In this document: piece by piece, positions 1-12,649 of the stretch | How the letters are laid out: each line of letters starts with the position of its first letter | How positions within the stretch are numbered: the first letter of the stretch is position 1 | NCBI GenBank assembly: GCA_015227615.1 | Contig: JAALGZ010000009.1 | Coordinates: forward strand, 496,001 to 560,000 | Source: Labyrinthula sp. Ha | Taxonomy: Eukaryota; Sar; Bigyra; Labyrinthulida; Labyrinthulaceae | Direction: 5' to 3' | DNA: 64,000 nt | The notes under the pieces: model-generated | Seen by the model: only the letters and a program-made list of their open reading frames with translations | Databases searched by the model: none | What the model was told of the DNA's origin: nothing | Program-made: the position numbers and the translations under genes

Positions 1-450
1 TGCACCAAAAGAAACAATTGGAATCTGACTTGTTGAAGAAACAAAAGAAAGTGGAACAGCTACAGAAGATCGTACAGGACCGATTATTCCTTGAAGATGT
101 ACATTTTCACTTAAGATAGAAAAACCTGATAATGCTTTGCTAAAGTCTCCTACAGTGTCTACAATGTATGGAATCAAGTTGACATCTTTACAAATAAACT
201 GTTCCACGGGTTCTTCTGGGTCTAAGTTGTTTTCTAACTGATAAGGGATTGTGGGAAGTTTTTTGTTGAGATTATTTATTTCGGATAAAAGAGCAAGAGC
301 AGAAGTAAGGTAAGTTGGTAAAGCAGTTCTCTCATTGTTATTATTGACTACAGACATTGAAGAGAAAATCCCGACGTTTATATCAATGGTTTTTACATAT
401 TGCATTAAGAATACTTGAACGAACAAGTAGAAAATAGTTAAACTTTTCAT
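1..450 (-). CDS. Class C GPCR-like receptor, N-terminal part (runs off window)
   Basis: The minus-strand frame is open from an ATG at 450 to the window edge, 150 codons without a stop, so this is the amino end of a gene continuing to the left. It begins with a hydrophobic signal peptide of about 20 residues. The start of a periplasmic-binding-protein-like (ANF receptor) domain follows, with the segments DINVGIFSS, LLSEINNLN, ENNLDP and RSSVAVPLSFVSS. By eye well over half the residues match the amino end of the complete receptor at 5472..8000, so the two are tandem paralogues. The expected role is a surface receptor with an extracellular ligand-binding domain followed by seven membrane helices. 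The helices lie outside the window, so the membrane part is inferred from the paralogue. Confidence 0.85.
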   Translation of the reverse strand, partial: MKSLTIFYLFVQVFLMQYVKTIDINVGIFSSMSVVNNNNERTALPTYLTSALALLSEINNLNKKLPTIPYQLENNLDPEEPVEQFICKDVNLIPYIVDTVGDFSKALSGFSILSENVHLQGIIGPVRSSVAVPLSFVSSTSQIPIVSFGA

Positions 451-3400
451 ATCTGGTAGACTTGGGTTTTTATTTTATTTGTTGCTCTTCGGAACTTATT
501 TAGTATTAAAGAAATATCTGTGTCGGTATTTTCCCCCAAATATATTTTTCATCGTATTCTGGGCTTTGTAAAAGTTCATTAGAAATAATCATTGGGAAAC
601 TCTTTATTTCAATAATTCAGTAACAAAAGAAAATAATGGAAGTATTTTAATTTTGTTTTGAAAAAGATTTGTGTGCTTTACTTATATAGGATTATAATGG
701 TACAATATGGAAATGGTTTAGAAGGATGTACTACGAATTCCTTTTCAGCCCTGTACTAGAATTCAGCGGCCAAAAATCTGTAACGTCTAAGTGTCACTGT
801 AGAGGGGGGATTTAGCCAAACGAACACTTTTTGGGTAAATGTTGCGTTTTGAAGAGGGGTGTCAAAAGGTTACTTAAGAATTGAGATCCTCAAAACTTAA
901 ATTTAATCTTTTCGAACAATAGACCAGGTTATAGGACTAGAAGAATGAACTAGGCTTTACTTATGAAAGAGGGAGCTTAGACACTTCCAATGACTTTGAA
1001 ACTGCATTTATGGAATGTTTTTCAACAAGATCAAATAGCGTAACCACGAAAGAGGATTTAATTCTTTCATGAGCATTTTTAGGTAGTCTTAATCTGTAAT
1101 TAAGCAAAAGCTCTTGCGCTTCACTTTACTTACAGAGATCTTAAACCACACTTTTTGAAGAAAATGTAAACAAATCATATTCTAACTTTATTGCTAGAAA
1201 ATTGCTCTTTTAAGCATTTTCTTAAATTCTTTATACGAAAACTTTAACCAAAATTTTCTTCCAGTTACCGTTATATTTCCCAATAGTTTTGACTCTACAA
1301 AAAAGATTTATGAGTGACCCTATTAGTTTATATATTCCCTGCTTCATATGAAACATATTTTGTAATCTATTTACTAACTTTCTAATGCAGAGCATCTGCA
1401 ATGAATTAAACAGTTTGAGAACACTTAAAGCTGGAAAATAAGAGCTTCAAAGATGTGAGCCAAGACTAGAAAGAGACTAGTGGAAAATGGAGCGACACGT
1501 TCTCGTTAACGAATCTCTATTCCATATTTGAATTTCAGGGCTGCTGGTAACAATATCTGCAATATCATTGCTTCCTAAAGAAGTTTATAGTTTTAAAACC
1601 CTGCCTTAATTTTACAATTGAAAGTTCCCACAGTGTGATGTAGTTACCCAGTTCTCGATGGGCAACTACAGTCTTGAGCTTGGTTAACTGTAACTTTAAG
1701 AATATACCTGAAAAGTGCACCACCTCGTGTGGTAGTGGAAGTAAGCACGATATAATAACATATTCACATACGATTTAAAAAGTTGACTTCTCAGTTCGAC
1801 GATGCAGTACCTTTATGCGGAACTTTAGGTCTGTTACTTGCACATGGAAACCAGACATAGAGCAAATAGGAGAGTTTGGTCAAGTTTGACATCGAAAATA
1901 TCGAGCGTGACAGAAAATGAGTGGAGATGGAACTATTATCCGTTGGGCTAGCAACCTATGGTGAACGGCTATTTAATTATCTTCACTGGTCAGGTTTTGT
2001 TTCTACGCCACTTTTTCTATGACAGAATAAGTATTAAAACTTTATTTGCCTAGAGGGTTTTCCCCAGCATCTTTGAAAACCCAGTTACAACGAATCACTA
2101 AGACATAATGTTTGGCACACTTTTCTCATTTAGTATCGAAAGAGAACTTCTTCCAGTATGAACACCATTGATATCAAAGTGGAAATCATAAAATATCTTT
2201 TCAGATTATTTGTGCTTAGTTAACTTGTTGCTAAGATAATGGGTAGAAAAGCATGGATAATATCTTGGGAAACTAAGCGGAAACAATGTAAAAAACCTAG
2301 CCAAAAGTTAAAGTAGATATGTCTTATTGTAACAATCTTCAAAAAAGGTTTGTAAAGAATCTCACATTAGCACATGGTGCACAGTAGAGCTGCCTTATAT
2401 GATAAACTATATATCTGTGGGTTAATTGTACCGCTAAGCACCATGAATAGGTTATACTTAAGGCTCCCAAGCTTAGTCAATTAAGAAAATTTAGCAACTA
2501 TTTGGGTAATGTAAAACATCTTAAGCTACATAATGAGACATGTGTATCATTTCTTCAGTCTATTCAAAATCAATGTTACGATGTGTATGAGAGGCTTTTC
2601 GAATACCCCGTTAATATGTGTTTCTTAATGTAGACAAAATAAAGAGGAAATGTAGCAGTTCTAGTGTCTGGGACTGTTTTGAACAACTTCCTTAAGTAAT
2701 AACAGGCATCAACAATTGCATCGAAAGAGAACAACTTTGCAACTAAGAACCTTGGAAGTCTCAGTTGGGAAAATAGACCACTTGAGCCCTAAGTCATTCA
2801 ATAACCTACAAATAATTTAATGGTAGAGTAACTAAGAGGTTGATAAGTTTAGAAACGGTTAGTGAAGAGAATTCAGTAAAATACGATCAAACAACCACAT
2901 CTAATAATGAAATTAGTCACTTTAAGGTAAGAAACTAACTCTAGCAACTTATAAAGCTTTGTATAGTGATTTACTTTGAATTTGTTGCAAAATATTCTAG
3001 CAGTTTAACAGTGAATTTTACATGTAGTAAGTAGCCTAGTCTTTATCAGCTAGACAGGAGCTCACAAAGGCATTAAACTCTATATACCTAAAAATAAGAG
3101 TCCTATTCAAAAAACGAGTCTTAAATTTACCATCTCACCAACAATTGCTAAGTGAATACAAGTTTAGTAGAACCAACTAAGTTTCGAGGATTACACCAAA
3201 TCATGCTCTTATATTTTCTATAAAGATAAACAATATGCCGAATGAGCCAAAACAAACTTCAGGATGATACTTTACGTAGAATAAGAGCCCATCCCACTGA
3301 CCTTAGAAGGTAATTACATCACTTCATATGAAAAAACTACCGTTTAATGAATCTCGGCTTTACTTCATCCTGCTAAAGTGCTAACTTCAGAGCACAATCA

Positions 3401-5471
3401 TCCTTTCACGGAAGAGATGCCTTTTTTCCAGAGATAGTACGAGCAGTCATAAAACGGGGCTGGGAATCCCCTAAGAAAGCCACGGCTCAGTTGAAAAAAG
3501 AAAGTAGTAAACCTCAGAGTAATAGAAAGGGTAAAATATCCTTTGCTCTACCAGGAGAAGTTGTGGAGATCACTGTTACTTATTCCAGTGCTGGCCGCAG
3601 GATCTCACAAACAGCATGTTATTAGTTTTTTTAAAAACCATTTACACTCCAATCTCATACCTTTTCCTAATAGTTTTACATTTGTCTGCTCAATTTCATT
3701 TTATGCCACCTGTTTTCCAACTTTCTCCGGCAGTTTTCATTTTACCATAGATATTCACAGAAAACTAGATTAGTTTCACGGATCCCAACTGGACAAAGCC
3801 AGAACGAGTCGTAGGGCAAAACAAACCTTTGGTTAATGAGAATATGATCCAAGTTTTAAGTTCATGAGTTAGTATCTCGCTTTCAGCATAAACTATGAGG
3901 AAATGCTTTGACCGGTACTTAATTAGAGAGACGATACGAGAAACTAGACAGTAAGCATTAACACACCCTGTCATGGCAAATCAAGAATTTATTTAATTAA
4001 TCTAATATATTACAGTCAATCACTGGGTTCCAACTGAGTTAATTTTCTCTAAAACTTGGCGCTTTCGACATCTAGCGTAGCAATAAGAAAAAAAATATTT
4101 GTTAAAAATCTGTTCACTTCTGATTTTGTTTTGTGTTGCCACTTGAGCTGCAAGCTCTAAGTATGGCATGCAAAAATCAGTGACAGAAACATCAAATGGA
4201 GGATTTCTTAAGATCATTGACAATTTCTGATCCAACTATTTCTTTAACTTGGACTTTAATTGACTGCAGCATTTCTCAACAGGATTTAAGAAGTAGGAGC
4301 ACGGTCTTAATCTTACAACTTTAACTTCCTTGCATGTTCTCGTGCTTAAATCAACTAGTTCCATGTCAGTTTGACACCTGGCATGGTGGAAAAGATGGTG
4401 AAACTTTCCTTCTTTGGATGTTCAGTTTCCAGACCGGCTTACAGATCAAGTGAAAATTCTTTTACATTCTCCTTACCGTGGGATCATATTTAGTTTAAGA
4501 TGGCAAACAAACCAGCGCATGTAAGATGAGCAATCAAGTGAAGGTTTTGCCTCTACAGGCGAGTCATCTGTGACTTACGCAATGGCCAATTTTATGTGTT
4601 TAAAATTTACTTCTGAAAAAAGGCTAATATTGCTCTCATGTACCCAACAGCTTTCTACGCAGCCGTCATGACTGAATGCTTCATTTTATTGCACGTAATG
4701 CTTTTATTTCGCTCTGTTTATCTCACTGGTCATGTTTTCTATTGTACAGCTCATTGACTTTAAGCTAAACTTCTTATACATTTTCCTGCTAAACAAGCAT
4801 CTACTTCCCTGAATACCTAAATTATTATTCAATTTGACGCTAATGTGGTTCAAGGTTGTTTTAGGATACTTGCACAAAATTTCTTCCTGTTTTAAATAAA
4901 CTTCTTCCCACTATTTTCCTGTTCCAAAGCTTCTTTTCCTGGAAACCAAGATCCCTTTATCGATTTAACATTGTCGAGATGACAAAACCAAGGCCTGCAG
5001 GTGGAGAATGACATACATTTTCTCTCTCGCAAGAACTTCCAATTACGTCCATAAGCATTAACCTTCAAAATATCATCTTTTGGCTTAATAGAGAGCTTAG
5101 TACAGGGGCTTCTTGAACTTGTTTCACCTTCTGGTTGCGTTTTGGTGAACGACATATAGTAGAAGAGGTCGTTTTTATTTTTTTGGTTCGTCTCAATCAA
5201 GTTTTTCTTTATACCCACTAGTCTTCAAAGATCTATGAACTTAGATGTGCAAATCTGAGGCTAGGATGGCAACACGTGATAAAGTGTGGGAATTGTGAGA
5301 ATCCAAAGACAGATGCCAAACTTAAAACACAACTTTGAAACTGAAAGGGTATAATGGTAAGAGCCTTGGTAAATTTTGAGACTTGAGTGTAAATGGTATA
5401 GTATCCCTTGCACAAAAGTTACATGTAGTATTAAGTAAGCAGAGGAAAACGAACAAGATACTTTACAAAAA
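451..5471. other. Gene-free interval between the tandem receptors
   Basis: About 5 kb of AT-rich DNA. The only open frames are short, mostly start with non-ATG codons and resemble no family. I looked for receptor remnants between the two paralogues and saw none. The promoter of the left receptor should lie just right of 450, but I recognise no motif there. Confidence 0.6.
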
Positions 5472-8000
5472 TTAAAAATTATTTGTCTTCATGGTATGCC
5501 TACTAGACTGCGAGTCGTTCTCATCTAATGAAAGAGACCCGTTGTGACTCGGGGTTAAACCCTCGTCTAAATTATTATCAATATGCCATATAACTTCAGT
5601 ATCACCAATAGCTACTCTATATACTTTCTCGCCAAATAGAAGGCCCAAAAGAATTACACAAAATACCAGAACAACAAGACCTTGAACCAAGTAAAAAATA
5701 GTAGACTCTTCAGGACCAATGGCGATCATTATTGGAACTGCTAGAATAGAGAGTTCTACCTGAACAAGAACAGACATTGCAACTGAAAAACCGTCATGAA
5801 AATCAGAGGAAATCTTTCTCGCCTGAAATACAACGCTTACTCCATAAATATATAGTGTTCCATGAAATATAAAAAGGAGAATAAAAAGAGAAAAGTATCC
5901 ATTGTCAGCTAAGGTACAGATCCCGTACGTCTCAGTTACCTGTCCGAACTCATCTCTTGTAACGATTCGAGTCTTATACTCTAACTGAGACAGAAAGAAT
6001 AGTAAGAACAATAATAAAATGTTGATTACAATTGAAAATATGGGAACAAGATCGGAAAGTTCGCTTTTTGTATGTATTGGTACAAACTTGTCATTTCTCA
6101 CTGTAGCGTTAAAAATACCCATAATCTTTCTAAGCTTTATTAGTAAGGAGGTATAAATGACAGTAAGTCCAAAAGAAAACAGATAATAGCGAAAATTACA
6201 CCTGAGGTTGTTTTCTGTATCGGTGTATCTCTTAAAACTTTGATCACTAAAGAAAATTGAGATTAAAAGAATCATTACCCCAAATAGGGTATAAAGTAAA
6301 TACAAAGGTTGTGCCGCAGCAACAACTTGATAATGTTGGTAAACAAAAAGCCATAGACTGAGCAATCCAACGATAAATAGACCTAATCCCGCAAAACCCT
6401 TCATAGCATTCAGTACAGTTTGGTCAACTTCATTTCTCTCAACTGAATCCGGTATATCAGTAAAGTTTACTGACTGATCTCCAAGAAATTGTAGATTTGA
6501 GATGTCCCAAGCGCCCTCCTGGAAGACAGCTTGTTGCTCTGAAGAAGTGACAAGAAGTCCCTCTTGATCAAGATCCAAGTTCATTTTAACCAATTGAACT
6601 GCACCTGAAGCCAAACTTCTTGTTCCGGATGCATCAAACTCTAAATCTCCAGTTATTCCCTGAATCCCATCTGATGAAATAGTTTGCAACGCATCAACAA
6701 ACTGAGCACCTGTAAAGTTACCAATGTTATCACAATTATCAAAGGCAAGTCGTTCAACCACATTTCTGAACACTATCAATGCGTCAAGTGCAAAATAGCC
6801 AAAATAATTAATTCCCTCCGAGGTAATGTCACTTAGGTTCAACGTTTGCTGTGCATCAAATTCTACCCCGTTTCTTTCCCCGAATAAATACTCTTCGCCA
6901 CCTGGCAGTTTTTTATAGATTTCTTCCAGTTGGTCCACATTCCAGCCCAATCTGCTATCAAACCTTTCATTCTGTGCAGTAATAGTTTCAAATGTTAATT
7001 CTCTCTCAGCTACTTGGTTCAGAAGGAACATTCCATCTAATGAACTTATAAAAAGTTCTTTATCTTCTATAGTTGCATTTGGTTTTTGACTGTTAAAAAC
7101 ATCAACCAAGTCTTCAACAGATGCAACTCCGTCTGTGAACACCCAAAGTTTTCCAGGACCCACCCAAGACTCTTCATCATTATTTGGATCTTCTTTAACA
7201 GCTGCTTCCATAATACTAACAGCATCAACGTCAAAGCAAATGGCCAAGACTACATTTAGTTGCGTTTGTTTAACTCTGCGCACGACATCCTCTATTTCCG
7301 CTTGTCCTGAATTCGCTGGATAAGGAATCAACTCAAACTCAAAGCCTACGTCATCTGAAATGGAAAATAAAGCGTCTTTGAATGCGGAACCGTAGTCGTC
7401 TTCAATATAAAGTACAACAGCTTGCGATATTCCAATTTCTAGTAGAAAATCAACATAAGTTTTTGCAATCTCCACATCTGATATTACAGTTCGGCTAAAG
7501 AACTTGTGTGTGTTTACGTCGCTTAATCTTGGAGAAGTGGCACCGAAAGATATAATTGGAATCTCATCTGTTGATGATACAAAAGAAAGTGGTACTGTCA
7601 CAGAAGAACGAACGGATCCGATTATTCCATGTAGTGGAACGTTGTCGTTAATTATAGAAAAGCCTGAAAGACCTTCACTCAAATCTCCTATTGTATCGAC
7701 AACATAAGGTACTAGAGTAACATCACAAGTAAATTCATTTACTGGCTGTGACGGATCAAGATCATTTTCAACTTGGAAGGGAACTGTGGGTAGACCTGCG
7801 TTCAAGTTATTTATTTCAGCGAGAAGAGAAATTGCAGAGGTTAGAAATGTTTGCAAGGGAACTCTTCCTTCAATAGCATTCACTCCTGAAATGGATGAGA
7901 AAATTCCTACGTTAACATCCACGGAGTTTACTGTACTTAGTAAAAGAAAGCAGCTAAGAAGAAACCGGAAAAGTGTCGCAGTTTTATTTTCTTGGATCAT
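5472..8000 (-). CDS. Class C GPCR-like receptor (ANF-type ligand domain plus 7TM)
   Basis: This 842-residue, intronless frame runs from an ATG at 8000 to TAA. Residues 1-26 form a signal peptide. About 28-500 is a bilobed ligand-binding domain of the ANF/periplasmic-binding type; the SFGATSPRLSD stretch near 151 is typical of the metabotropic glutamate and GABA-B receptor fold. Seven hydrophobic helices follow at roughly 535-555, 563-584, 601-624, 650-671, 701-728, 737-761 and 766-790. C601 at the start of TM3 and C695 in the second extracellular loop could form the usual disulphide. There is no cysteine-rich linker, so it is closer to GABA-B type than mGluR type. The tail of about 50 residues is hydrophilic and Ser/Asn-rich. 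It is predicted to act at the cell surface through G proteins; the ligand is unknown. A paralogue starts at 450 on the same strand. Confidence 0.9.
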   Translation of the reverse strand: MIQENKTATLFRFLLSCFLLLSTVNSVDVNVGIFSSISGVNAIEGRVPLQTFLTSAISLLAEINNLNAGLPTVPFQVENDLDPSQPVNEFTCDVTLVPYVVDTIGDLSEGLSGFSIINDNVPLHGIIGSVRSSVTVPLSFVSSTDEIPIISFGATSPRLSDVNTHKFFSRTVISDVEIAKTYVDFLLEIGISQAVVLYIEDDYGSAFKDALFSISDDVGFEFELIPYPANSGQAEIEDVVRRVKQTQLNVVLAICFDVDAVSIMEAAVKEDPNNDEESWVGPGKLWVFTDGVASVEDLVDVFNSQKPNATIEDKELFISSLDGMFLLNQVAERELTFETITAQNERFDSRLGWNVDQLEEIYKKLPGGEEYLFGERNGVEFDAQQTLNLSDITSEGINYFGYFALDALIVFRNVVERLAFDNCDNIGNFTGAQFVDALQTISSDGIQGITGDLEFDASGTRSLASGAVQLVKMNLDLDQEGLLVTSSEQQAVFQEGAWDISNLQFLGDQSVNFTDIPDSVERNEVDQTVLNAMKGFAGLGLFIVGLLSLWLFVYQHYQVVAAAQPLYLLYTLFGVMILLISIFFSDQSFKRYTDTENNLRCNFRYYLFSFGLTVIYTSLLIKLRKIMGIFNATVRNDKFVPIHTKSELSDLVPIFSIVINILLLFLLFFLSQLEYKTRIVTRDEFGQVTETYGICTLADNGYFSLFILLFIFHGTLYIYGVSVVFQARKISSDFHDGFSVAMSVLVQVELSILAVPIMIAIGPEESTIFYLVQGLVVLVFCVILLGLLFGEKVYRVAIGDTEVIWHIDNNLDEGLTPSHNGSLSLDENDSQSSRHTMKTNNF

Positions 8001-10547
8001 GTAATGGTAACAGTCTTCGTTTAACTTTGATATCTATAGTAAGCCTGTCTTGGCTCTGCGGGGTTAACTGTATTCAGCTTAAACTAGTATGTTTTCATCG
8101 GATTTCTTCATTGTTTCCGATTTCTTGTTGTTCTAGAGTGATCAGAAAATTCTGGGAATATTCCGATATGACTGGGTTCTGATCACTTTGTGTGCAGTTT
8201 GCATGGAAATTTATTATAATCCCGAAGGGTTACAATATCTAAAAATATTATTTTCGGGATCGAGTTTTCAGAGGCTCATTTGAAAGACAACTTCTTATAT
8301 GGAAATCTGAGGCCTTTTGGCCATGAAGCCTAAAATAAAATTTTACTTGGATAAACTTAGCGATGTGTAGAATACCATTTTCACCATACTTGGTTCCTTT
8401 TGGCGAACTTAACTTTGTTCCCAGCCTCCTCGAAATTTTGTCCAAGTAAACAGTAAAAGTAAAAAACCTGATGTTAAAGTGTCCTCGTCTACTTTTTAAA
8501 AGAATTAGATCAACTTCTGTATTTAATCAAAGTTTATCCTTGAAGTTTGGGTTGACATACGCCTTCAATAACCCCCCCCATGACCCGGCCCTCGATGAAG
8601 ATGCACATGGATTTACATTTATCCTTAATTTGAACTTAGATAGGTAGAAATATGTGCAAATGTTAAGAACTAGACAGCAAATGTAAGTCAATGAAAGCTT
8701 GACGGGAGTTAATTTAGAATACTTGAATTTAGAAGATGTAGATTTCTCTTGAGATAAAACTTTCAAAGTTAGGTGCTTTTCACATAAAAGAGCACATTCT
8801 AATGATATATGAAAGCCTTATTCCTTCATTTCTTGTTCTCGCTAAATAAAGTCCTTTTGGAAAACCGTAAATATTCTCTTTTTTATGGATTTTCTGTTTC
8901 CTTGATTTTTAGAGTTCTAATATTGGGAAATTATTTTTACCAATGAAAGCCTTAGACCAAAGAAATTAGAGTAGCCTTCCAAAATCTAGTCTCCGAAAGC
9001 CCTAACTCATTGTTTTGGCCACAAACTTTATCCTAGAGCTTTAAGACTTAGCCCACAGATGAAATTAACAAGCTGATGTAGCGAACAAGAATTCCTAGAA
9101 CAAGATATATTCTTTTTGCTACATAGATCTTAGTAGCTCAATTTGTGACTGTTCCCTTTCCTTTCCTTCCACTGTCACTATCTCTTGCATTTTCCCGGAG
9201 GCTGCAAACCATGTCACATTGCTCAAAATGCCAAATTCTTGCCAAATCAGTGGCGTTGAAAGGTGGCTTCTTATTAGTAGGTGATAATATTGTTTACTTT
9301 GCTTTTCTTTGGTATAAACCAGCAAAATTGAATTTTAATCGTATTCTGGAACTAAATACATTTTTATTTGAGTTTTTAAACAACGTTTATTAGCTGTTTC
9401 TTCTCGCACATTGGCATGCTAATTCAGTTTAATTAAGTGAGCTGCCATTTTTAATCTTAGTTTTTTGAGGGGCTTCGACAGGACATCTCTCTAGGGTATT
9501 AGCTATCCTATACCTAAACTTAAACTATTTTTTTTAGTTTGAAGTTACAACCTTTAACCCCTGTACTACTACTACTATATCCTGATAAAAACATTTTTAC
9601 TCATGGATATGCTTTGACATAATTCTTAGGATTAACAAAAAACTTTGTATCTGCATAGCTCTACGTAGCCTATCTTTAAAAAAAATATTTCGTGTTTTTA
9701 GGTTATCGATGATACTTCGACAATACTTGAATACTCTTTTAACAGAATTCACTAAAGACTGTTTTGATTTGATATGTGTTGATTTTCATAACAGCTCTCA
9801 AAAACATAATTGCTTATAAATTCATCAAATATTCAGTATTGAAGCTTATAAACTGTATGAAGGACTAGAAAAGGGTCTCGGTAGATGTTGGGAGTGCAAA
9901 GGAAGCAATTTTCTTCCTATTTGTGGTTATATCCCAAATTCTCTATTTCAGGTACTTAGGTGAACTTCTTATCTTGCTTTCCCATTCACCTTTGTGAACT
10001 AAATTATTATGATTTATCTCATTCGAATGTAAGCGAATACACTTCCAATACTCCTAGGCTACACGTTTCCTCCTCATACTCGAGCTTTATCAACGTCATT
10101 GTGTGGAAAACGAATACAGACGCAACTCTATTCCGTCAAAGGAACGGTATTTGTCTTTATCAAGCCAGACCTCAAATGAAAACTCATGAGAACTACCATG
10201 GCTTCAAGATTCAAGTATGGCAGTATTCATAATAACATTAATGGCTTGATATAATCTAAGTATTCGTTATTTTAATAATTCTCAGTGACGCCACTGAAAT
10301 ATCTGCTCTACTGAAAGATTTAGCAAAATTTGTCCAAGAAAGGGCGAAATTTTTTCATGCCCTGACAATCTCGGCATCGAGTAAAGTTAGTTATACAGTG
10401 CCATGTCAAGTAGTACTACTTATCGTAAAGTGGACTTGATACAAAATAAGAAGAAGTTAACAAAAAGCTATAAAAAATAATTTCGAATTCCAGGAGTTGA
10501 ACTTGGGAGGGATATTTCAGCACTACGAGCTGAAACAAGTAGGAAAT
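8001..10547. other. Gene-free interval with a short C homopolymer
   Basis: AT-rich interval of about 2.5 kb upstream of the receptor and downstream of the ankyrin gene. The short open frames have no family resemblance. A run of eight C at 8572-8579 stands out in this composition. No RNA gene or clear repeat was recognised. Confidence 0.55.
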
Positions 10548-12557
10548 TTATTTCTTTTTTCCCCTTTTCCCATTTTTGCCTTTCTTGTTCCCTGTTCTCT
10601 TAATCTTATTGGACATTGTATCAGATTTCTCTTTCTTCTCTGTTTTCTTAGTGGCTTCATCATATTTCTTCTGAATCTCCTTCTCCTTAGCAAATTTAGG
10701 ATGCATTTGCTTTTCCCAGTTTAGAAGTACCTCTCTTATTTCACTTCTATCCTTCAATATGTTTTTTGCTGCATCTAGGTCATCTTTTGCAAAATCAAAC
10801 GCATTTTTGTTGTAACTATTTTTTTGATATGGATCGCACCCTTCATTAAGAACCATCTCCAATATGTCTTTATGACCATGGAAAACTGCCAAAGAAGCGG
10901 CATTCCATCCTTTCGCGGTTCTTGCTTTGACATTACTATAGAAAACTTTTCTTTCCACTTTGTCAAATCTTTCATCAAAGGTTTTGTACTGGTTAAGCAA
11001 GAAATTTACTACATTCTTCTTTCCCTAAGAATGAGTTATTAATTCTGTTTACCTTGGACACCGCAAGTAATAAGCAGGTTTGACCCTGATCATCACGAAC
11101 CTCTGCACTTCCTCTTGGACGTTCATTATTCTCAATTGCTTCTGCTGCAAGCTCCTGGAGTCTCTCTTGCAACTTTATTCTTGTCTCATCATCAGATTGG
11201 TCTTCGTTCACAACTAGTTCTACTAATTGCATTCGAATTTTTTCTCTTGCAAAATGATCACGCTCAGAGGCGGTTTTCAGGCGAGATTCAAGTTCTCTTT
11301 CTTGCTTTGCCTCGTACTCGCTCTTTAGTTTCTGAGTCAGATCTTTTTTCTCTGGGGTAGCCCATTCTTTAAGAAGATTCAAAACTTCATCATTTTTTGT
11401 AACATCCATTGGAGTTTCCAGTCCAGCTTCTAAGCTTGGATCACCACCATTTTCTAACAAAGCTTGTACTACCTAGAAATTCACCAGTTAAACTTAAGTA
11501 CTTCTAAATGACCATTAAAAGCTGCACGGAAAATCGGGGTACGACCTTGATCATTTCTAGTGTTTGGATCACATCCTGTCTCAATGAGAAATTGAACTAC
11601 TTCCAGTTGGTTGTTACAGGCGGCTTCTGAAAGAGCTGTGTGATCATGACCATCCGTACTTTCTACGCTGTAACCAAGTTCCATTTCGGACTTAATTACA
11701 TCTAAGTCACCATCAAAGGCAGCTTCTACAAGTCTCATGCTGTTTCTCTTTACTTCTTTCGCACCTACAGCGAGTTCTAATTCTTCTGTTCTAGATTTTG
11801 ATTCAACAGATCCCACATTTACAAGACTTAGTTGTAAGAACGAAGCTGTTTTCTCAATTTCATCACCTAGTTCCTTTGACTCATTAGTCACTAACACTAG
11901 CTTAAACTCATCCTTGGGAACAAAAATAGCCAACTCATCCTTTCCCATCATCTTTCCCAGCACTTCAGGTGTTAGAGCTCGTTTCTTGTTTAAAAATCCA
12001 ACTGGGAACTTTTCACTTTCAAACACCTTTCTAATTCGTTCTTCCAAAGTTCCCTGGGCTGTAAGGTTGGAATCAAAGTAAAGAACAAGCATAGCCCCAG
12101 AGTTTATTAGACTAATGGTACAGTTCGCTAGTTTTGTTGGCTCAAGTTCGTGAATTTGAGTTGGACTGTCAGTGAAGATGGTTCCCCTCTGGTACCGTAG
12201 AAACCTCGTTACTTGATCTTCTGGATCGCAAATCAAGGGCCATCGTTCATGAACATAAACTGATTCTTCCAATTTATCAGGTAGTCCTTGTAAATTGCAA
12301 TTTAAAACTGGAGGTATCAGAGCTTCTAAACCCTCTTGAACAGCCCTTTCAATGCGGTTAAATACTATGACATCATAGGAGTCATCATTTGGCTCTTGCA
12401 TGCGTAGGAGGTCTTCAAAAGTATCAGGAAAAGTTTTAAGAGACATTTGTTTTTCATGCTGCTTTATTTCGTTTTCAAAAACCTCTTTAGCTAGTTTAAA
12501 AACTCTTTCTTTGATGTAATCAGGAAGTTCTTGGTCTTTAAAAACAGTGGCACCCAT
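10548..12557 (-). CDS. Dynein-AAA5-like/ankyrin repeat protein, three exons
   Basis: The coding sequence is complement(join(10548..11024,11053..11472,11502..12557)), 650 residues from ATG to TAA. The introns are 29 nt (11473..11501) and 28 nt (11025..11052). Removing the first restores a textbook ankyrin unit (GHLEVVQALLENGGDP). Removing the second restores a helix reading NVVNFLL. Residues 1-100 are helical. About 100-250 resembles the AAA5 region of dynein heavy chains: RWPLICDPEDQ near 106 matches the R(W/Y)PLxIDPQ element and DEFKLVLVTN near 217 matches the FKLYxTTK strand. No Walker A motif is seen, so it is probably not an ATPase. Ankyrin units span about 275-375, a charged coiled coil follows at about 380-455, then more ankyrin-like helices and a lysine-rich tail. 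This combination recalls IQANK1-type axonemal or cytoskeletal proteins (from memory). A clear IQ motif was not found. Confidence 0.75.
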
Positions 12558-12649
12558 TTTTCCTGTCCAAAAAAACTTCTTGTTATTTTTTATGGTTCAG
12601 ATATGTTCAAACGACTAAATAAAATGAACTCAACTCAGAACTGCCTAAA

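Noticed and set aside
11473-11501. Micro-segments read as ciliate-type excised germline elements rather than introns
   Set aside because: They begin with GT and end with AG and are not bounded by TA direct repeats, so ordinary tiny introns fit better.
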